A stretch of DNA of 64,000 nt from Bordetella sp. FB-8 (GTDB lineage Bacteria > Pseudomonadota > Gammaproteobacteria > Burkholderiales > Burkholderiaceae_B): assembly GCF_000382185.1 (NCBI RefSeq), contig NZ_KB907784.1, forward strand, positions 2,257,633 through 2,321,632, in the 5' to 3' direction. Shown piece after piece: positions 10,676 to 20,852 of this stretch. Each line of letters starts with the position of its first letter. Positions within the stretch are counted from its first letter, which is position 1. The position numbers were made by a program, and so were the translations under genes. The notes under the pieces are model-generated. The model was not told the origin of the DNA, ran no database searches, and was given only the letters and a program-made list of their open reading frames with translations.

Positions 10676-11833
10676 CTACAGCAGCCGGCCGATGCGGTGC
10701 ACGGCCTCCTGCAGCGCCTCCATGCCCACGCAGTAGGAAAAACGCATGGTATGGCGCCCATGCGGCGCCGGGCCATAATCGGCACCGGGCAGGGCCGAGA
10801 CGCCGGCCTCGCGCAGCAGCCGGTAGGCAAAATCCACGCTGTCCTGGCCCAGCCCGGCGATGTCCGCGTAGACGTAGAAGGCGCCGTCCGGCCTGACCGG
10901 AACCGCGATGCCCAGCTTTTCCAGCGCGGGGACGAGGAAGTCGCGGCGCTGGCGGAAGGCCTCGCGGCGTTCCTCGTAGATCGCCATGGCCTCGGGTTCG
11001 AAGCAGGCCAGGGCGGCATGCTGGGCCAGCGTGGGGGCACAGATGGCCAGGGCGGCGCCGACCCGCTCGATCAGCTCTACCATGCGTTCGGGCACGATCA
11101 TCCAGCCCAGGCGCCATCCCGTCATGTGGAAGTACTTGGAGAAGCTGTTGATGACCACCAGGTCGTCGTCCAGCGTCAGGGCCGATTTGACCCGCCCTTC
11201 GTAGGACAGGCCCAGGTAGATCTCGTCCATGAGGACGTAACCGCGGCGCGCGCGCACTTCGGCCAGTAGTTCGGCCAGCACGTCGGGGGCGATGCTGGTG
11301 CCGGTGGGGTTGCTGGGCGAGGCGACCAGCACGCCGCGAGTGTCGGGACCCCAGTGTTCGCGAACGTCCTGCGCCGTCATCTGGAAGCGATTGGCCGCCG
11401 TTGTGGGAACCTGCTTCGGGCGGCCGCCGGCGGCCACGATGAAATTGCCGTTGGCCGGATAGCAGGGGTCGGGCAGCAGAACCTGCGCGCCGCTGTCGAC
11501 AAGCACGGCGCACGCCAGCATCAGGGCGCCCGAACCGCCGGAGGTGACGATGACGCGGGCCGGGTCGACGTGGGCGCCGAAGTGCTGCGCGTAATAGCGG
11601 GCGATGGCTTCGCGCAGCGCCGGGATGCCGGCCGGCGCGCTGTAGGCGCTCAGGCCGGCCCGGGATGCGCGCGCCAGCGCATCGACCACGCTGGGCGGTG
11701 CGGTGAAGTCGGGTTCGCCGATGCCCATATTGATGATGGACCTCCCGGATGCGGCCAGCGCCAGGGCCTCCTTGAACAGCGAAACAGCGTGAAACGTGGG
11801 AAAAGAGAGGGCGCGGTCGGCAAGCTGGGACAT
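10676..11833 (-). CDS. PLP-dependent class I/II aminotransferase
   Basis: A fold-type I aminotransferase of 385 residues. Landmarks are NMGIGEPDF near residue 36, SPSNPTGT, the DEIYLGLSYEG segment, and the Schiff-base lysine K233 in NSFSKYFHMTGWRLG. The ATG at 11833 (MSQLADRALSF) was chosen because the family begins about there; the frame stays open upstream only because it runs opposite the barstar gene. It resembles the group often annotated as aspartate or alanine aminotransferases; the substrate cannot be read from sequence. It is divergent from the barstar-like gene. Confidence 0.93.
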   Translation of the reverse strand: MSQLADRALSFPTFHAVSLFKEALALAASGRSIINMGIGEPDFTAPPSVVDALARASRAGLSAYSAPAGIPALREAIARYYAQHFGAHVDPARVIVTSGGSGALMLACAVLVDSGAQVLLPDPCYPANGNFIVAAGGRPKQVPTTAANRFQMTAQDVREHWGPDTRGVLVASPSNPTGTSIAPDVLAELLAEVRARRGYVLMDEIYLGLSYEGRVKSALTLDDDLVVINSFSKYFHMTGWRLGWMIVPERMVELIERVGAALAICAPTLAQHAALACFEPEAMAIYEERREAFRQRRDFLVPALEKLGIAVPVRPDGAFYVYADIAGLGQDSVDFAYRLLREAGVSALPGADYGPAPHGRHTMRFSYCVGMEALQEAVHRIGRLL

Positions 11834-11992
11834 GGAAAACACACGTAAAGCGTAGCGAATGCCGCATTGTAGTCGTGGCTTGCGGCCGGTACCGCGCGCG
11901 GGCACATACCTTTTTTCGCGGACTCGGTGTATTGTCCGAGTGCCGCTGACGTGGCGGCGCGTATCGACACCGATCTGCAGGGAGGCATAGGC

Positions 11993-12457
11993 ATGATGCG
12001 GAACAGCCAATCTACCCTCTTGCGGCAATTGCGCAAGGGTGGTGCGATCGACTGCGATGGTCTGGACAAACAGGACATGGTCGTCGCCACGCAGGAGTTG
12101 GGCCTGTCCTTGCTGGTCGCCGACTGCGATCGCGCCCGCAGCCGCTCGGCCGTGCTGCGCGCCATCGCCAAGGCCGTGGACTTCCCCGAATTCTTCGGCG
12201 GCGACATGGACGCGCTCTACGACTGCCTGTGCGATACCGTGTTCGATAATAAATCGGGCGTCGTGCTGTGGCTTTACCGGCTGCATTCGGGCGACCCGGC
12301 CCTGGCTGACGATGCCACCCTGATCGACGGCGTATGCGCCGATGTGGTCCAGTTCGCCAGCGAGAACGGTCGCGTGTTTTCCTATGTGATCGAGCACGCC
12401 GGCGAGCACCCCGAGGCCGAGCCGGGTGTGGCTGCCGCGCCCTACGGCGAAAGCTAG
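11993..12457 (+). CDS. Barstar-family (ribonuclease-inhibitor-like) protein, no toxin partner nearby
   Basis: A protein of 154 residues starting at ATG 11993, eight bases after GGGAGG. Barstar landmarks are a VVATQELGLSLLVADCD opening, an AIAKAVDFPEFFGGDMDALYDCL block (the barstar helix that plugs barnase-type RNases), and FASENGRVFSYVIE near the end. The known family protects cells from a secreted or cognate RNase, but neither neighbour (aminotransferase, rsmE) is an RNase, so the target is unknown. Divergent from the aminotransferase gene, with about 160 bases between starts. Confidence 0.9.
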   Translation: MMRNSQSTLLRQLRKGGAIDCDGLDKQDMVVATQELGLSLLVADCDRARSRSAVLRAIAKAVDFPEFFGGDMDALYDCLCDTVFDNKSGVVLWLYRLHSGDPALADDATLIDGVCADVVQFASENGRVFSYVIEHAGEHPEAEPGVAAAPYGES

Positions 12458-12491
12458 GAAACGCGTGCGTTCAAACGTGCCGCCGACGCGG

Positions 12492-13223
12492 CTACCAGCC
12501 CAGCAGGGCGCTTGCAGCCGCGATCAAGGCCAGGCCCGCCGTCTCGGAGCGCAGCACCCGCTGGCCCAGGCGCACGGCCTGCGCGCCGGTGCGTCGTGCA
12601 GCCTGCAATTCATCCTCCGACCACCCGCCCTCGGGGCCGACCAGCAGACTGAGGTTGGCCTGCGCTCGGCCGGCCAGCGGGGCCAGCGCCTGGGCCAGGG
12701 TGGCATCGGCTTCGGGATGGCACAACAGGCGCAGTCCGGCGGCGGGCTGCGCCAGGCAGTTTTCCAGGGACTGGGGGGCGGCGATGTCCATGAGCCGGTT
12801 GCGGCCGCATTGTTCGGCCGCGGCCTGGGCGATGCGCTGCCAATGCGCGCGGCGCTTGTCGGCCCGCTCCGCGGAAAGCTGCACCACGCTGCGTCGGGCC
12901 TGGACGGGTATCAGCGCCGCGGCGCCTAGTTCCACGGCCTTTTCCACCACCCAGTCCATCTTGTCGCCGCCGGGCAGGCCCTGTACCAGTGTGATGCGGC
13001 CCGGCAATTCGGCTTCGCGGGCATCGAAATCGCCCAGGTCGGCCCAGACCTCCTTGTCCTGGATGCGCAGCACCGCCGGGTATTGGCCGCCCGAGCCGTC
13101 AAATAGCGTGATGGCGGCGCCGTCGCGCAGGCGCAATACGCGCGCAGCGTGGTGCGCGAGCGCATCGGGCAGGGGCAGGCGCACGCCTGGAGCGAGCGGG
13201 ACGGGGCAGTAGAAGCGGGGCAT
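12492..13223 (-). CDS. rsmE: 16S rRNA m3U1498 methyltransferase RsmE
   Basis: Methylates N3 of U1498 in 16S rRNA. The 243-residue protein starts at ATG 13223 (MPRFYCPVPL). An N-terminal PUA-like part contains HAARVLRLRDGAAITLFDGSG. The SPOUT knot at the C-terminus contains SLLVGPEGGWSEDE and LGQRVLRSETAGLAL, both diagnostic of the family. The longer open frame upstream runs opposite the tkt gene and is not used. It is convergent with the barstar-like gene, with 34 bases between stops. Confidence 0.96.
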   Translation of the reverse strand: MPRFYCPVPLAPGVRLPLPDALAHHAARVLRLRDGAAITLFDGSGGQYPAVLRIQDKEVWADLGDFDAREAELPGRITLVQGLPGGDKMDWVVEKAVELGAAALIPVQARRSVVQLSAERADKRRAHWQRIAQAAAEQCGRNRLMDIAAPQSLENCLAQPAAGLRLLCHPEADATLAQALAPLAGRAQANLSLLVGPEGGWSEDELQAARRTGAQAVRLGQRVLRSETAGLALIAAASALLGW

Positions 13224-13418
13224 GGATGGCCGGAAACGGGTCGATCGGGGCGAGTCCGGCAACGATAACAGGCTGCCGGGGCGGGGCCGGCGCGGGTGGT
13301 AAAATCGTGAGCTTTCCCGAGCTTGAATCCGAACTTCCCAGGGCGTGTTCCGAGGGGGTTCCAAGGGGCGGTTCCAACCCCTTGCGGTTCCGGCTTTCAC
13401 TTCTATGATTCCCGCCTC

Positions 13419-15464
13419 ATGAGCCTGCCCACTTCCTCCGCCATGGCCGACGCCATACGCATTCTTGCCATCGACGCCGTGCAACAAGCCAATAGCGGAC
13501 ACCCGGGCGCACCCATGGGCATGGCCGAAATCGCCCAGGCGCTGTGGACCAAGCACTTGCGCCACAATCCGGCCGACCCGTCCTGGGCCAACCGCGACCG
13601 CTTCGTGCTGTCCAACGGACACGGCTCGATGCTGCTCTATGCGCTGCTGCACCTGACCGGCTACGACCTGCCTCTCGAAGAGCTGCAGCGCTTTCGCAAG
13701 CTGCATTCCAAGACGCCCGGCCATCCCGAGGTCGGCGTTACCCCCGGTGTCGAAACCACTACCGGTCCGCTGGGTCAGGGCCTGGGCAATGCCGTGGGCA
13801 TGGCGCTGGCCGAGTCGCTGCTGGCTGCGGAATTCAACCGCCCCGGTCACAAGATCGTCGATCACCACACCTATGTGTTCGTGGGCGACGGCTGTTTGAT
13901 GGAAGGCATCTCGCACGAGGTCTGTTCGCTGGCCGGCACGCTCAAGCTGTCCAAGCTCATCGCCTTCTACGACGACAACGGCATTTCCATCGACGGCCAT
14001 GTGCAGCACTGGTTCGCCGACGATACGGCCCTACGCTTCGAAGCCTACGGCTGGAACGTCATCCGCAACGTCGACGGCCACAGCGTTGCTGCGGTCGACG
14101 CCGCGGTCGCGGCGGCCAAGTCGCAGAGCCTCAAGCCCACCCTCATCATGTGCCGCACCGTCATTGGCAAGGGCTCGCCCAACAAGGCGGGCACGCATGA
14201 CGTGCATGGCGCCGCGCTGGGCGAGGCCGAGGTCGCCGCGACCCGTGCCGCGTTGGGCTGGCAGGGCGGCCCCTTCCAGGTTCCGCAACCGGTCTACGAT
14301 GCCTGGAACGCCCGCGACGCCGGCCTGCGCAGGCAAACCGAATGGCAGATGGCGTTCGACCAATACGCCATCGCCCACCCCACCGAGGCTGCAGAGTTTC
14401 TGCGCCGCATGAAGGGCGAATTGCCCCCGGGCTTCATCGAGCGCGTACAGGCCTTCGTCAACCATACCCACAGCAAGGCCGAGACCGTGGCCTCGCGCAA
14501 GGCCTCGCAATACGCCATCGCCGAGCTGGTCAACTTGCTGCCCGAGATGCTGGGCGGCTCGGCCGATCTGACCGGCTCGAACCTCACCGACTGGAAGGGC
14601 GTGCAGCCGGTGCGCGCCGCCGAGACTGGCGGCGTGGCTTTGGGCCGCCACATCAACTACGGCGTGCGCGAGTTCGGCATGGCCGCCATCATGAATGGCG
14701 TGGCGCTGCACGGCGGCTACCTGCCTTTCGGCGGCACCTTCCTGACCTTCTCCGATTACTCGCGCAATGCCATCCGCATGGCTGCCCTGATGAAGCAGCG
14801 CGTGGTGCATGTCTTTACCCACGACTCCATCGGGCTGGGCGAAGATGGCCCCACGCACCAATCCATCGAACATGCGGCCAGCCTGCGCCTGATTCCCAAC
14901 CTCTCAGTCTGGCGTCCTTGCGATACGGTCGAAACCGTCATGGCCTGGGAGGCCGCGGTGCGGCGCCCTGTCAGCACCGGCATGACCGTGCGCGACGGGG
15001 GACCCACGGCGCTGCTGCTGTCGCGCCAGAACCTGCCTTTCGTGCCGCGCGACGACAAGACGCGCGCCGCCATTGCGCGCGGCGGCTACGTGCTGCGCGA
15101 GGGCAATGCCCCGCTGGCCGTCATCATCGCCACCGGTTCCGAGGTCGGTATCGCGCTGGACGCGCAGGAAATCCTGCGCATGGAGGGTCTGGCCGTGCGC
15201 GTGGTGTCCATGCCCAGCACCGACGTCTTTGACAAGCAGAGCGCCCAGTGGAAGCGCTCGGTGCTGCCCGACGGCCTGCCGCGCGTGGCCATCGAAGCCG
15301 GCTGCACCTCGGGCTGGTACAAGTACGTGGGCTTGGACGGCGCCGTCATCGGCATCGACCGCTACGGCGAATCCGCGCCCGCCGGCGCCCTGTTCAAGTT
15401 CTTCGGGCTGACCGCCGAAAAGGTGGCCGAGACCGTCAAGCGGCTTTTGCAATCTCGCAAGTAA
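13419..15464 (+). CDS. tktA: Transketolase
   Basis: A ThDP enzyme moving two-carbon units between sugar phosphates of the pentose phosphate pathway. The chosen ATG at 13419 gives 681 residues starting [17 protein letters not shown], the normal N-terminus; the open frame reaches 13323 but adds a non-conserved leader. Visible motifs are the [16 protein letters not shown] opening, [12 protein letters not shown] with the ThDP-binding GDG, and [10 protein letters not shown] in the pyrimidine domain. gap follows after 25 bases, so these form one transcription unit. Confidence 0.97.
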   Translation: MSLPTSSAMADAIRILAIDAVQQANSGHPGAPMGMAEIAQALWTKHLRHNPADPSWANRDRFVLSNGHGSMLLYALLHLTGYDLPLEELQRFRKLHSKTPGHPEVGVTPGVETTTGPLGQGLGNAVGMALAESLLAAEFNRPGHKIVDHHTYVFVGDGCLMEGISHEVCSLAGTLKLSKLIAFYDDNGISIDGHVQHWFADDTALRFEAYGWNVIRNVDGHSVAAVDAAVAAAKSQSLKPTLIMCRTVIGKGSPNKAGTHDVHGAALGEAEVAATRAALGWQGGPFQVPQPVYDAWNARDAGLRRQTEWQMAFDQYAIAHPTEAAEFLRRMKGELPPGFIERVQAFVNHTHSKAETVASRKASQYAIAELVNLLPEMLGGSADLTGSNLTDWKGVQPVRAAETGGVALGRHINYGVREFGMAAIMNGVALHGGYLPFGGTFLTFSDYSRNAIRMAALMKQRVVHVFTHDSIGLGEDGPTHQSIEHAASLRLIPNLSVWRPCDTVETVMAWEAAVRRPVSTGMTVRDGGPTALLLSRQNLPFVPRDDKTRAAIARGGYVLREGNAPLAVIIATGSEVGIALDAQEILRMEGLAVRVVSMPSTDVFDKQSAQWKRSVLPDGLPRVAIEAGCTSGWYKYVGLDGAVIGIDRYGESAPAGALFKFFGLTAEKVAETVKRLLQSRK

Positions 15465-15489
15465 TTCAAACTCCCAAGGAGAGCCTGTC

Positions 15490-16500
15490 ATGACCATCCG
15501 CGTCGCCATCAACGGCTACGGCCGCATCGGCCGCAATGTGCTGCGTGCCCACTACGAGTCGGGCAAGAAGCACGATCTGGAGATCGTCGCCATCAACGAC
15601 CTGGGCGATCCCAAGACCAACGCCCACCTGACGCAGTACGACACGGCTCACGGCCGCTTCCCCGGCGAAGTCTCGGTCGACGGCGACTTCATGGTCGTCA
15701 ACGGCGACAAGATCCGCGTGCTGGCCAACCGCAACCCGGCCGAGCTGCCCTGGGGCGAGCTGGGCGTGGACGTGGTGATGGAATGCACGGGATTTTTCAC
15801 GTCCAAGGAAAAGGCCGGCGCGCACCTGAAGGGCGGCGCCAAGAAGGTGCTGATCTCGGCCCCCGGCGGCAAGGACGTGGACGCCACCGTGGTGTACGGC
15901 GTGAATCAGCAGGTGCTCACCTCGGCCATGACGGTCGTGTCCAACGCCTCCTGCACCACCAACTGTCTGGCCCCGCTGGTCAAGCCGCTGCACGACAAGC
16001 TGGGTATCGAGAACGGCCTGATGACCACGGTGCATGCCTACACCAACGATCAGGTGCTGACCGACGTCTATCACGAAGACCTGCGCCGCGCGCGCTCGGC
16101 CACGCACAATATGATCCCCACCAAGACCGGCGCCGCCGCCGCGGTAGGCCTGGTGTTGCCCGAGTTGAACGGCAAGCTCGACGGTTTTGCCATCCGCGTA
16201 CCCACCATTAACGTGTCCATCGTCGACCTGTCCTTCATCGCCAAGCGCGACACGACGGTCGAGGAGGTCAACGCGATCCTGAAGGCTGCCGCGGACGGCG
16301 AGCTCAAGGGCATCCTGGCCTACAACACCGCGCCGCTGGTCTCGAGCGACTTCAACCACAACCCGGCCTCCAGCTCCTTCGATGCGACGCTGACCAAGGT
16401 ATCGGGCCGCCTGGTGAAGGTGTCGTCCTGGTACGACAACGAGTGGGGCTTCTCGAACCGCATGCTGGATACGGCTTGCGCGTTGATGGCGGCCAAGTAG
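15490..16500 (+). CDS. gapA: Glyceraldehyde-3-phosphate dehydrogenase
   Basis: Oxidises glyceraldehyde-3-phosphate to 1,3-bisphosphoglycerate. The 336-residue protein has GYGRIGRN at the NAD site, an IND segment typical of NAD rather than NADP preference, catalytic Cys155 in [11 protein letters not shown], and [13 protein letters not shown] at the C-terminus. A strong AAGGAG precedes the ATG. It is the second gene after transketolase and is closed by a terminator, so pgk is transcribed separately. Confidence 0.97.
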   Translation: MTIRVAINGYGRIGRNVLRAHYESGKKHDLEIVAINDLGDPKTNAHLTQYDTAHGRFPGEVSVDGDFMVVNGDKIRVLANRNPAELPWGELGVDVVMECTGFFTSKEKAGAHLKGGAKKVLISAPGGKDVDATVVYGVNQQVLTSAMTVVSNASCTTNCLAPLVKPLHDKLGIENGLMTTVHAYTNDQVLTDVYHEDLRRARSATHNMIPTKTGAAAAVGLVLPELNGKLDGFAIRVPTINVSIVDLSFIAKRDTTVEEVNAILKAAADGELKGILAYNTAPLVSSDFNHNPASSSFDATLTKVSGRLVKVSSWYDNEWGFSNRMLDTACALMAAK

Positions 16501-16528
16501 GCTTCGTGCTGATTGGGTGACTTGTCGA

Positions 16529-16566
16529 ATGGCCGGCATGCATGTTTCATGCGCCGGCCATTTTTC
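16529..16566 (+). terminator. Rho-independent terminator after gap
   Basis: A 9-bp stem, ATGGCCGGC (16529-16537) with its complement at 16553-16561, is followed directly by TTTTTC. It separates tkt-gap from pgk. Confidence 0.85.
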
Positions 16567-16699
16567 TTGATCCATTTAGGTTCTTAATCCGCCGAGGCTG
16601 CCCTGCGCAATTCCGATGCTCGCCGCTTCCGCAGCTGCGGATGGCCGCCCCGCGCTTCGGATTGCTCCGGGGGCCTCGGCTCCGTATGGGAGTGATGGG

Positions 16700-17905
16700 A
16701 TGTCAAAAGTCCAAACCCTTACCGCGTTGGCCAAGTCCGGCGCGCTGTCCGGCAAGCGCGTCTTCATCCGCGCCGATCTGAACGTGCCGTTCGACGACGC
16801 GGGCCATATCACGGAAGACACGCGCATCCGCGCCTCGGTGCCCGGCATTGAGCTGGCCTTGAAGGCCGGCGCGGCGGTGATGGTCACCTCGCATCTGGGG
16901 CGCCCCACCGAAGGTACGCTGGGACCCGATGACACGCTGGCGCCGGTGGGCAAGCGCCTGTCCGAGCTGCTGGGCAAGCCGGTGCGGCTGGTGCAGGACT
17001 GGGTCGACGGCGGAGTCGATCATATCGGGGTCGCGCCGGGCGAGGTGGTGCTGCTGGAGAACTGCCGCGTCAACAAGGGAGAGAAGAAGAACGACGAGAC
17101 GTTGTCACGCAAGATGGCCGCCTTGTGCGATGTGTATGTGAACGATGCCTTCGGCACGGCGCATCGTGCCGAGGCCACCACGCACGGCATTGCGCGCTTT
17201 GCGCCTATCGCTTGCGCCGGTCCGCTGCTTGAAGCCGAGCTCGAAGCGCTGGGCCGCGCGCTGCACGATCCCAGGCGTCCGCTGGTTGCCATCGTCGGCG
17301 GCTCCAAGGTCTCGACCAAGCTGTCCATCCTGCAATCGCTGGCCGGCAAGGTCGACCAGCTGGTGGTGGGCGGGGGTATCGCCAACACCTTCATGCTGGC
17401 GGCGGGCTTGCCCATCGGCAAGTCGCTGGCCGAGGCCGACCAGATCGAGCAGGCGCGTGCCGTCATCGACATGATGAAGCAGCGCGGCGCCGCCGTGCCG
17501 ATCCCGGTGGACGTGGTGTGCGGCAAGCAGTTCAGCCCCGACGCGGCGGCGGTCACCAAGGCCGCCGATGAGGTCCAGGCCGACGACATGATCTTCGACA
17601 TCGGCCCCAAGACCGCGCAGGTGCTGGCCGATATCATTGCCCGCGCCGGGACCATCGTTTGGAACGGCCCGGTGGGCGTGTTCGAGTTCGAGCAGTTTGC
17701 GCACGGCACCGAAACGGTTTCCAAGGCCATCGCCCACGCCGCGGGTTTCTCGATCGCGGGCGGCGGCGACACGCTGGCCGCCATTGCCAAGTACGGCATC
17801 GGCGAACAGGTCGGCTACATCTCCACCGGCGGCGGGGCGTTCCTGGAGTTCCTGGAAGGCAAGGTGCTGCCTGCCGTGGCCATTCTGGAAGAACGCGCGG
17901 CCTGA
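16700..17905 (+). CDS. pgk: Phosphoglycerate kinase
   Basis: Makes ATP from 1,3-bisphosphoglycerate. The ATG at 16700 gives 401 residues starting [20 protein letters not shown]; the longer frame to 16616 is unconserved. Landmarks are [50 protein letters not shown] and the nucleotide-site [11 protein letters not shown]. It is separated from gap by a terminator and about 130 bases that must carry its promoter. In this chromosome fba lies 11 kb further on, with the amino-acid island and DUF3141 region between. Confidence 0.97.
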   Translation: MSKVQTLTALAKSGALSGKRVFIRADLNVPFDDAGHITEDTRIRASVPGIELALKAGAAVMVTSHLGRPTEGTLGPDDTLAPVGKRLSELLGKPVRLVQDWVDGGVDHIGVAPGEVVLLENCRVNKGEKKNDETLSRKMAALCDVYVNDAFGTAHRAEATTHGIARFAPIACAGPLLEAELEALGRALHDPRRPLVAIVGGSKVSTKLSILQSLAGKVDQLVVGGGIANTFMLAAGLPIGKSLAEADQIEQARAVIDMMKQRGAAVPIPVDVVCGKQFSPDAAAVTKAADEVQADDMIFDIGPKTAQVLADIIARAGTIVWNGPVGVFEFEQFAHGTETVSKAIAHAAGFSIAGGGDTLAAIAKYGIGEQVGYISTGGGAFLEFLEGKVLPAVAILEERAA

Positions 17906-17934
17906 ACGATCGACGTCCGGCTTGCAGAAATTGG

Positions 17935-17964
17935 AAAAGGCGATCGTATCGGTCGCCTTTTTTC
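17935..17964. terminator. Terminator between pgk and the convergent LysR gene
   Basis: Stem AAAAGGCGA (17935-17943) pairs with TCGCCTTTT (17953-17961), followed by more T on the plus strand. The A-run on the left means it can serve the minus-strand LysR gene as well. Confidence 0.82.
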
Positions 17965-17966
17965 AT

Positions 17967-18872
17967 TCAGTGCGCCTGCAGCACCAGCTGGGAAAAATCG
18001 CAGCAGGCTTGGCACATGCGTGCCACCTCGCCGAGAAAATCGGAGGGGCGGGCAGAGGGGTACATGGCGACGTAATGGATTTTGGGCAATGCCGGCGTTG
18101 TCTTGGCCGTGCGCAAGACGCCCTGATCGGTCAGGTGCGACAGGCAGGCCTTGGGCAGGTAGCTGACGCCGAGTCCCGATACGGTCAGGCCGATCTGCGC
18201 CACCAGGTTGCTGCAGACGACCGTCTTGGGCGTGTCGATGCCGTGTGTGCGAAACCACTGGCTGTACGAGATGCCCATGCCTGAATCCTTGCCTTGGACG
18301 ATGACGGTCTGTTGCGCGATCTCGTGCAGCGCAAAGACGCGCTTGGCCGGCATGACGCCGTCGGCGTACATCCAGGCGTTCTCGACCTTGCCCAGGGGCG
18401 CTACCGAGTAGCGCGGGTCGGCGAAGACATCGGGCACGATGATCAGATCGATCGTGCGATCCGCGAGCCGCTCGTACAGGGTGCGGCTCAGCCCCACCTC
18501 CGGCTCGATCTCCAGTTTCGGGTACCGTTTGCGCAGCCGGTCCGCCAGCATCGGCAGCCAGGTCAGCGCCGTCAGCTCGGTCACGCCCAGCCGCAGCCGA
18601 TGGAACACCGCTTCCTGTGCGCCCAGCTGCGCCAGCAGGCCGTCGCGCATGTCCAGCATCTGCCGCGCCGTATGCAGAATCTCTTCGCCTTTGGGAGTGA
18701 GGCAGGCGGTGCGGCGGCTGCGATCGAATATCTCGAGGTCGAAGCGGCTTTCCAGCTCCTGGATGCGCTTGGAGATGGCCGATTGCGTGGTGTTCAGCCG
18801 CAGGGCGGCCGCCTCGAAGCTGCCCAGTTCCGCGATCCAGTACAGCGCTTCAACCTGCTTGAACGTAATCAA
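17967..18872 (-). CDS. LysR-family transcriptional regulator of the amino-acid island
   Basis: A 301-residue LTTR with the N-terminal winged helix-turn-helix (residues 3-60: VEALYWIAELGSFEAAALRLNT, then QSAISKRIQELE) and a two-lobed effector domain from about residue 90. The start codon is TTG at 18872 with GGGAG upstream. It is transcribed away from the aldolase/ABC operon across a 200-base AT-rich gap, the usual arrangement for an LTTR activating its divergent neighbour. The ligand is probably the transported amino acid or its 2-oxo acid; that is inference. Confidence 0.93.
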   Translation of the reverse strand: MITFKQVEALYWIAELGSFEAAALRLNTTQSAISKRIQELESRFDLEIFDRSRRTACLTPKGEEILHTARQMLDMRDGLLAQLGAQEAVFHRLRLGVTELTALTWLPMLADRLRKRYPKLEIEPEVGLSRTLYERLADRTIDLIIVPDVFADPRYSVAPLGKVENAWMYADGVMPAKRVFALHEIAQQTVIVQGKDSGMGISYSQWFRTHGIDTPKTVVCSNLVAQIGLTVSGLGVSYLPKACLSHLTDQGVLRTAKTTPALPKIHYVAMYPSARPSDFLGEVARMCQACCDFSQLVLQAH

Positions 18873-19072
18873 TTTTCCGGCTCCCTGCGTGGCGCATCCG
18901 TTTCTGTCGAATGGGAGAATATTCTATACATGAAAAAAAGTGATGATAAAAGAAATAGAAAATTCGCTTTTGGAAATGAATCAAGATCAGTACGCTTGCG
19001 GAAAATGAAAACAAAATGTCTTGTCACGGTGATAGGCAAGGCATCGATATTTTTCGATGGAGCAAAAAAGAG
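18873..19072. promoter_or_regulatory. AT-rich divergent control region (LysR gene / aldolase operon)
   Basis: This 200-base stretch is visibly AT-rich against a GC-rich background. It contains the perfect palindrome AGAATATTCT at 18916-18925, a candidate LTTR half of a T-N11-A type site. It also contains an inverted repeat CATCGA (19042-19047) / TCGATG (19054-19059) that runs into the GGAG (19059-19062) of the aldolase gene and could mask it. No assignment of -35/-10 boxes is safe. Confidence 0.5.
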
Positions 19073-19750
19073 ATGGCGATCGGATTTCGGATAGTTGCGC
19101 GCGAGCGATGTGTCGACGCAAGCACGGTGGCGCGTTTCAAGGACATTCCCGTGGCCAATATCAGCGATTGCATGTCGCGCATGAGCGCAGGCGGCCCGCG
19201 TCTGCGTCCCATGCACGCGGGCGACAAGCTGACCGGCGCCGCGCTGACGGTGAAAACCCGCCCGGGCGACAACCTACTGGTGCACAAGGCCTTGAGTATG
19301 GCCGCGCCCGGCGACGTCATTGTGGTCGATGCGGGCGGCGACCTGACCAATGCCATCATCGGCGAGCTGATGGCGGCCATGGCGATCAAGCGCCAGATCG
19401 CCGGATTCGTGATCAACGGCGCAATCCGCGACGCCGGCGCGATCCAGCTCGGGCATCTGCCTGTCTACGCGGCCGGCGTCACGCATCGAGGCCCTTACAA
19501 AGACGGCCCGGGCGAAATCAATGTTCCGATTTCGCTGGACGGCATGATCGTCCACCCGGGAGACCTGATTTGCGGCGACGAAGACGGTGTCGTCTGCGTG
19601 CCGGTCGACCAGGCGCAGATCCTGTATCAATTGGCCAAGGCCAAGCATGACGCCGAGCAAGGCATGATGACGGCGATTGCCCAGGGCCGCGACGATCGCT
19701 CCTGGGTCGATGCGGCGCTGGTCCGCCTGGGCTGCGAAATCCGGAGCTGA
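19073..19750 (+). CDS. RraA-like class II aldolase (HMG/CHA aldolase family)
   Basis: It belongs to the RraA fold family. The metal/pyruvate aldolase motif is intact: GELM at residues 97-100 and R119-D120 in NGAIRD. PVYAAGVTHRGPYKDGPGE and PGDLICGDEDGVV match 4-hydroxy-4-methyl-2-oxoglutarate / 4-carboxy-4-hydroxy-2-oxoadipate aldolases. The reaction expected is cleavage of a 4-hydroxy-2-oxo acid to pyruvate plus a second oxo acid. Start ATG 19073 (225 residues) was chosen for its GGAG; an ATG at 19016 in AT-rich DNA is less likely. First gene of the operon with two binding proteins, permease, ATPase and aminotransferase. Confidence 0.88.
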   Translation: MAIGFRIVARERCVDASTVARFKDIPVANISDCMSRMSAGGPRLRPMHAGDKLTGAALTVKTRPGDNLLVHKALSMAAPGDVIVVDAGGDLTNAIIGELMAAMAIKRQIAGFVINGAIRDAGAIQLGHLPVYAAGVTHRGPYKDGPGEINVPISLDGMIVHPGDLICGDEDGVVCVPVDQAQILYQLAKAKHDAEQGMMTAIAQGRDDRSWVDAALVRLGCEIRS

Positions 19751-19808
19751 CGCCGATGCGCCCGCTGCGCCAGGCCATTCATTCTTTCAACCAAGGGGTA
19801 TAAAAATC

Positions 19809-20729
19809 ATGTCCAAAAAAAGTGGATTCAAGGCAGTTTGCGCAATTTCGTTCGCCTGCATCACCGCGCTGGGCTGCGCCGGTTCGGCCAGCGCCCAGAA
19901 CGATGCCGACGGTTTCGTGATCAACAAGGGAATCGCCCAGGCCGCGCCCGACGCAGCGGCGATTGCCGCGCTGCCCAAGGAAATCAAGGAAAGGGGCTAT
20001 CTGACCATCGGCGGCGAGACCACGCTGCCGCCCTACCTTTTCCGGCAGGACGACGGCATTACCGGCATCGAATCCAGCTTCATGCAGGCCCTGGGCCAGG
20101 CGCTGAACCTGCACATCAAGCTCATCAACACCGATTTCGGCTCCATGGTGATCGGCCTGACCTCCGGACGCCTGGACGTGGCCATGTCCGACTTCTCGGA
20201 TACCGCCGAGCGGGAAAAACAGGTCACCTTCATTGATTACACGAAGACCGGCCAGCAGCTGATCGTCGCCAAGGGCAACCCCAAGAACATCCACTCGGTG
20301 GCGGACCTGTGCGGCACCACTGCGGGCGGACCTACCGGCAGTCTTTCGCTTGCCATCGCGCAGAAGCAATCCGAGGCCTGTACCCAGGCCGGCAAGCCTG
20401 CCGTGAGCGTGCAGAGCTATCCTTCGGCCAGCGCGTCGGAACTGGCCCTGCGCACCGGGCGGATCGATACGATGGGCATCGACTACGCCATCGCGGCCAA
20501 TATCGTCAGCGCTTCGGGCGGCAAGGCTGAATTGACCGGCGATCTGTTCGAGCCCGGCTATCACGGCGCGGCCGTGAACAAGAACAATGAACCGCTCTCC
20601 AAGGCTTTGCTGCTCGCGTTCCAGGGTATTGCGAAACAGGGCATAGACAAGCAGATCCTCGAGCACTACGGCGTGCCGCAAATGCGCATCGACGCCCCGA
20701 AGATGAATGCCATGGCGGGGCAGCAATAA
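19809..20729 (+). CDS. Amino-acid ABC transporter substrate-binding protein (first of two)
   Basis: A periplasmic solute-binding protein of the polar-amino-acid family 3 (306 residues). The signal peptide ends near SASAQ (residues 1-26). The body has the family pattern LTIGGETTLPPYLF, GIESSFMQALGQAL, LTSGRLDVAMSDFSDT with the ligand-binding arginine/aspartate region, and TGRIDTMGIDYAIA. Start ATG 19809 follows AAGGGG. It sits 58 bases after the aldolase and 123 bases before the permease. The second binding protein is at the operon end. Confidence 0.93.
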   Translation: MSKKSGFKAVCAISFACITALGCAGSASAQNDADGFVINKGIAQAAPDAAAIAALPKEIKERGYLTIGGETTLPPYLFRQDDGITGIESSFMQALGQALNLHIKLINTDFGSMVIGLTSGRLDVAMSDFSDTAEREKQVTFIDYTKTGQQLIVAKGNPKNIHSVADLCGTTAGGPTGSLSLAIAQKQSEACTQAGKPAVSVQSYPSASASELALRTGRIDTMGIDYAIAANIVSASGGKAELTGDLFEPGYHGAAVNKNNEPLSKALLLAFQGIAKQGIDKQILEHYGVPQMRIDAPKMNAMAGQQ

Positions 20730-20852
20730 GGCATCGCGTTCGAGTCAACACGGCGGCGCAGGGGCGGGGGGCATCCTATCGGGGGCCTTCCTTGCCGGCG
20801 TCGCGGTAACAAGCGTCGCTCGACGCATCAGGCGAGCGCGAGGGATCCATCC

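Noticed and set aside
9927-11867. Long antisense frame of 646 codons
   Set aside because: Low-complexity, arginine/alanine/glycine-rich translation opposite the transglycosylase and overlapping the aminotransferase in another frame. Typical of high-GC shadow frames.
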